Positions 4,929 through 8,331 of a stretch of DNA of 8,331 bases are shown here, piece after piece; position 1 is the stretch's first letter; each line of letters begins with the position of its first letter. The notes beneath the pieces were generated by a model. That model had not been told where the DNA came from. It worked only from the letters and a program-made list of their open reading frames with translations, and did not search any database. Position numbers and translations under genes: made by a program. The DNA is from an uncultured Bacteroidales bacterium (GTDB lineage: Bacteria; Bacteroidota; Bacteroidia; Bacteroidales; P3). Location: the NCBI GenBank assembly GCA_947177315.1, contig CAMWTX010000061.1:1-8331 (forward strand), in the 5' to 3' direction.

Positions 4929-7900
4929 ATGTTACAGAAGCCATCAAATACTTGGAGCCTGAACCGGGCTACCGTATTGCTTGCCTGTGTTCTCCTGTTG
5001 CCTTTCTTGTTTTCGCAAACGGCATTCGGACAGCAACGAAAGCGTTTGGCCATTATCAGCGCCTACCATGAATCGGCACCCTGGATTGAGAATCTGCTGA
5101 CGGCCCTGACCCTCGACCTTTCCGACCGGGCGGACATCATCATAGACCCCGTCTATATGAACGCCACGCTGATTACCGACTCCACCTATTACAACCGCAC
5201 CGTTGACGGAATCTTTCAACACTTCGAGAACAAAAAGCCCAACTACCTGATCATGATCGGCGGCATGGGAATCACCCTGCGCGACCGCATTGTGGAAGAA
5301 TGGGGCGACATTCCCGTTATCCTCGTGGCGAAAACCGGACTGTTCGGCCCTCCCGAATACTATTTTACCGGAGACAGCGCGCTGTATCCCTCCGAATTGC
5401 TCCATCCTATCGAAGAACTCCGCGGCCAATATAACTTTACGTTCATCCAACATCCCGACCTGGAGGAACTGACCACGGAAATGATGTTGCAGATGCAACC
5501 CACCATCCGCAAGATTGTCATGCTGGCGGATGCCAGCTACCACAACCGGCATCTTGCCGAAGAAACCGCCAAATACATCAAGGAAAAACATCCGGATATC
5601 GAATACGAATGGCTTATCAGCAAGGATGAGAACGTTTCCACGATGCAGTCTTACCTGACCGACTACAACCCCGAAATCGGGATACTGCTCTGTTCGTGGT
5701 TCTACGGTCGCCGGGGAACGCTCGGAACCCGGGAAATCATTACGGGTGGCGTGAACCTGATTCCTGCCGTCGAACAACCTGTCTTTACCGTACGGGAATC
5801 CTATCTTTCCGGAGGTGCCGTGGGCGGCTACTTTCCCGACCTCAAGCAAATCCAGCAAAACCTCCTTTCGGCCACCAACAAGATGTTGAACGGCGTTCCG
5901 ATGCGGGATGTTCCTTTTGTTTTTGAACGCGACCTGCGCAAACGCCCGATTGTAAACTATCCCCTGCTCGAAGAAAACCACCTGTCTAAATCGCTCTGCC
6001 CCGAAAACACCCGCTTTATCAACAAACCGCGCTCTTTTTGGGATAAATACAAGACTCAAAGCATCATCGGTTTCCTGATATTGTTTCTGGCAAGCTCATT
6101 CGTTACGTTCCGCATCCTACTGCAAAGAAGGCGGATCAAACTTTCGCAACGATACAATACCCTGATATCCAATATGCCTATCGGCTATACGCAGGGCAAG
6201 ATACTCTTTGACTCCAACGACAGGATCTCAGACCTGGAATACCACCTCAGCAACCAGTCGTTCCAAAACCTGCTGGCCGAAAACGCCCTTCCCGACGATC
6301 CCGACAGACTTTTTCCCAAACCCTATATCGCCGCCCAGGTAACCAAACTCCTCAAAGAAGACCTGCCGTGCCTTTTCTCCTATCATTTCAAGAAAACCGA
6401 CACCTACTACAGCTTTATGCTCTGCCTGGTGAACGACGATACGGACAGCCTTCCCCCCATCAACCTGAAGAAAAAGAAAAAGGTAAAGTACGTTGACCTT
6501 TTTGCCGTTGACGTTACCGACCGGAGCCGCGGAGAAAAAGTATTGCGGAACCTGACCGAAAAGTTAGGGCTCACCTTGCAGCTGACCCACATATTCCCTT
6601 GGGAATGGAACCTGGAAACCAACGAGCTAAGCTGCGATATCTATTCCCTGCGCAATGCCTCGACGCAGAACCGGCACCGGCCCAGTTCCGTAGTGGTGAT
6701 GAAGGAATCCACCTTTTTCCGCCGGATTCACCGCGAAGACACCGAAAAAGTGCGCGGAATCTACAACGACCTTATCCAAAACAAATCTTCTTACGTCTCC
6801 ACCGAGTTCCGTGTGCTCAACTCCATGGGCAACAAAACGGAATGGTTCGAGATAAACGCCATCATCACCGAAAGGGACGAAACGGGAAACCCCTCCGTAA
6901 TTTCGGGTTCGTTGCTGGTGATTACCGAACGCAAGGAACAGGAACAGGCGCTTATCGACGCCCGATCCCAAGCCCAGGAGTCCGACCGCATGAAATCGGC
7001 CTTCCTGGCGAACATGAGCCACGAAATACGCACGCCACTGAACGCCATCGTTGGATTCTCCGGACTTTTGAGCAAGACCGACGACCCGGAAAAGAAACGC
7101 AAGTTCGTGGACCTTATCGAAAGCAACAACAGCCTCCTGCTGCAACTTATCAGCGACGTGCTGGACTTGGCGAAAGTAGAGTCGAACACGCTTGAATTCT
7201 ACTACCACACCGTAGATTTGAACGAGCTGATGAGCAAAATCGAGCAATCCATACGGTTCAAGGTAAAAGAAGGCGTGGAACTGCGTTGCTATACGGGCGC
7301 GGAATCCTGCGTTATCGAAACCGAACCCAACCGGCTCGCCCAGCTGATCAACAACCTGCTTACCAACTCCTGCAAGTTCACCACGCAGGGCAGCATCGAA
7401 TTCGGCTACGAAATACAGGGAAAGAACCTTTATTTCTATGTAAAGGATACCGGTATCGGCATTTCTTTCGAAAACCAGCAGAAACTGTTTCAACGCTTCT
7501 CCAAGCTCAACAACTTTGCCCAAGGCACTGGGCTGGGACTTTCCATCTGCAAAGGCATTGTGGAAAAAATGGGCGGCTGCATCGGCGTGGTTTCTTCCGG
7601 AGAGGGCAAGGGCAGCAAATTCTGGTTCACGATTCCTTTCAAACCCACTTCCGAAAGCACGCCTGCGGAATCCCCCAAAGCCGTTGAGCAGACCGTAACC
7701 GACAGCAAATCAAACACAATTCTGATTGCCGAAGACAACGAAAGCAACTATATGCTTTTCCAGTCCATCCTCGAATCCGACTACAAGCTGGTGCATGCCT
7801 GGGACGGGGTGGAAGCCGTGGCCCTGTTCAAGGAACACCATCCCCAGGCCATCCTGATGGATATCGGGATGCCCAACATGGACGGTTACGAAGCCACCAA

Positions 7901-8075
7901 GGAAATACGCAAACTGTCTGACACCGTGCCTATCATCGCCGTTACCGCCTACGCCTTTGCCTCCGACAAATCCCGCATCCTTGGCAGCGGATTCAACAGT
8001 TATATCTCAAAACCCATCAACGCCGCCAACCTGCTCCAAGAGCTGGAATCGGCCCTGGGAAAGAAAAAAGCCTGA
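4929..8075 (+). CDS. Hybrid sensor histidine kinase: ABC-substrate-binding-like periplasmic sensor, two PAS, HisKA, HATPase, REC
   Basis: The 1048-residue protein has a signal peptide/TM (14-32), a periplasmic region (about 35-377) and a second TM (379-397). The periplasmic part opens with LAIISAYHESAPWIENLL, a pattern of ABC_sub_bind-like (PF04392) sensors, so it may bind a small ligand. The cytoplasmic part has two PAS-like domains (about 409-530 and 552-668). HisKA carries MSHEIRTP with phosphoacceptor His698. The ATPase domain shows the N box (805-817), DTGIGI (840-845) and GTGLGL (866-871). A Ser/Pro/Glu-rich linker leads to a C-terminal receiver with acidic pair E935-D936, phosphoacceptor Asp978, Thr1006 and Lys1028. 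All catalytic residues are present. There is no DNA-binding domain, so it is not a classical one-protein hybrid regulator; output must pass to another protein. ATG 4929 is chosen because it follows the promoter and gives a signal peptide at once; an in-frame GTG at 4785 lies inside the repeat, upstream of the likely transcription start. A related gene follows after 23 nt. Confidence 0.93.
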   Translation: MLQKPSNTWSLNRATVLLACVLLLPFLFSQTAFGQQRKRLAIISAYHESAPWIENLLTALTLDLSDRADIIIDPVYMNATLITDSTYYNRTVDGIFQHFENKKPNYLIMIGGMGITLRDRIVEEWGDIPVILVAKTGLFGPPEYYFTGDSALYPSELLHPIEELRGQYNFTFIQHPDLEELTTEMMLQMQPTIRKIVMLADASYHNRHLAEETAKYIKEKHPDIEYEWLISKDENVSTMQSYLTDYNPEIGILLCSWFYGRRGTLGTREIITGGVNLIPAVEQPVFTVRESYLSGGAVGGYFPDLKQIQQNLLSATNKMLNGVPMRDVPFVFERDLRKRPIVNYPLLEENHLSKSLCPENTRFINKPRSFWDKYKTQSIIGFLILFLASSFVTFRILLQRRRIKLSQRYNTLISNMPIGYTQGKILFDSNDRISDLEYHLSNQSFQNLLAENALPDDPDRLFPKPYIAAQVTKLLKEDLPCLFSYHFKKTDTYYSFMLCLVNDDTDSLPPINLKKKKKVKYVDLFAVDVTDRSRGEKVLRNLTEKLGLTLQLTHIFPWEWNLETNELSCDIYSLRNASTQNRHRPSSVVVMKESTFFRRIHREDTEKVRGIYNDLIQNKSSYVSTEFRVLNSMGNKTEWFEINAIITERDETGNPSVISGSLLVITERKEQEQALIDARSQAQESDRMKSAFLANMSHEIRTPLNAIVGFSGLLSKTDDPEKKRKFVDLIESNNSLLLQLISDVLDLAKVESNTLEFYYHTVDLNELMSKIEQSIRFKVKEGVELRCYTGAESCVIETEPNRLAQLINNLLTNSCKFTTQGSIEFGYEIQGKNLYFYVKDTGIGISFENQQKLFQRFSKLNNFAQGTGLGLSICKGIVEKMGGCIGVVSSGEGKGSKFWFTIPFKPTSESTPAESPKAVEQTVTDSKSNTILIAEDNESNYMLFQSILESDYKLVHAWDGVEAVALFKEHHPQAILMDIGMPNMDGYEATKEIRKLSDTVPIIAVTAYAFASDKSRILGSGFNSYISKPINAANLLQELESALGKKKA

Positions 8076-8098
8076 TCACCTTGAAAAATCAAACTGCA

Positions 8099-8331
8099 AT
8101 GAATAACGAACAACTGAAATCTTTCTACGACAACATCCGCACCCCGCTCGACATGATTGTGGATTACGCCAAACGCATCGCCGATGCCGACGACAAGGAA
8201 ATGCGGAAACTGTATGCCGAAACCATAGAAAGCAACAGCAGGATCATACGGCAGATGATGCAGCTCTTCCAGTCCCAGATGAATTCCCCTGCGGCCGCCT
8301 CCACGCCTGCCCCCTCGCCCGAACCGACCGC
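8099..8331 (+). CDS. Stand-alone HisKA (DHp)-like protein lacking the phosphoacceptor His (partial)
   Basis: The first 77 residues are visible before the window ends. There is no signal peptide or TM, so it should be cytoplasmic. Residues 9-21 (FYDNIRTPLDMIV) align with the kinase's H-box MSHEIRTPLNAIV, and the similarity continues without gaps to about residue 60, including DD, IESN and a Gln. I count 15 identical positions over about 50. Asp11 replaces the phosphoacceptor His and Asn12 the following Glu, so it should not autophosphorylate there. Residues 62-77 form a Pro/Ala/Ser linker, as before the kinase's receiver domain. It starts 23 nt after the kinase stop and is probably co-transcribed. 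It may bind the kinase as a pseudo-DHp partner; what follows the linker is unseen (a receiver or DNA-binding domain is a guess). An in-frame TTG at 8081 would add six residues but ATG 8099 is more likely. Confidence 0.75.
   Translation, partial: MNNEQLKSFYDNIRTPLDMIVDYAKRIADADDKEMRKLYAETIESNSRIIRQMMQLFQSQMNSPAAASTPAPSPEPT

Noticed and set aside
4944..6059. Long open frame on the minus strand opposite the kinase sensor region
   Set aside because: The plus-strand frame encodes a coherent sensor kinase with a signal peptide; the antisense translation has no recognisable motifs.
6467..6488. A-rich run in the kinase as a programmed frameshift site
   Set aside because: The reading frame continues intact through it into PAS2, HisKA and REC. 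The run simply encodes a lysine cluster.

Overview
The window looks like a piece of a Bacteroidales (Bacteroidetes) chromosome of moderate GC content. The main evidence is promoter sequences of the Bacteroidetes sigma-ABfr type (TTTG, about 21 nt, TAnnTTTG), few Shine-Dalgarno sequences before start codons, a Bacteroidetes-style beta-barrel protein and lipoprotein, and a large hybrid sensor kinase with a periplasmic sensor. The genus cannot be fixed from the sequence.

Layout. Bases 3-104 are the tail of an unidentified gene. A 64-bp promoter-carrying repeat follows (109-172). Next comes a compact plus-strand block: a 47-residue lipoprotein (200-343), a 256-residue outer-membrane beta-barrel candidate (375-1145), uracil-DNA glycosylase ung (1132-1818, overlapping the previous gene by 14 nt) and type II 3-dehydroquinate dehydratase aroQ (1823-2248). 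A convergent intergenic stretch with a hairpin (2280-2329) separates these from a minus-strand family 2 glycosyltransferase (2344-3414). Divergent from it is a DUF819-type multi-pass membrane protein (3516-4691). Then comes a 237-bp non-coding region (4692-4928) built almost entirely from palindromic repeat modules, the last of which carries a good promoter. This leads into a 1048-residue hybrid histidine kinase (4929-8075: signal peptide, ABC-substrate-binding-like periplasmic domain, TM, two PAS-like domains, HisKA, HATPase, REC) and, 23 nt later, a small gene cut by the window end (8099-8331).

How the genes relate. ung and aroQ are housekeeping genes that appear to share a transcript with two small envelope proteins. 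The kinase and the last gene form the most interesting pair. The last gene starts directly with a stretch that aligns without gaps to the kinase's own HisKA domain, but has Asp where the phosphoaccepting His should be. It then enters a Pro/Ala/Ser-rich linker like the one before the kinase's receiver domain. This suggests a stand-alone pseudo-DHp partner of the kinase.

The second unusual element is the repeat family. Three copies (109-172, 4696-4729, 4740-4887) end in the same promoter, place the -33 box inside the right arm of a palindrome, and keep stems paired through compensatory changes. They look like a mobile or amplifying palindromic element that delivers ready-made promoters.
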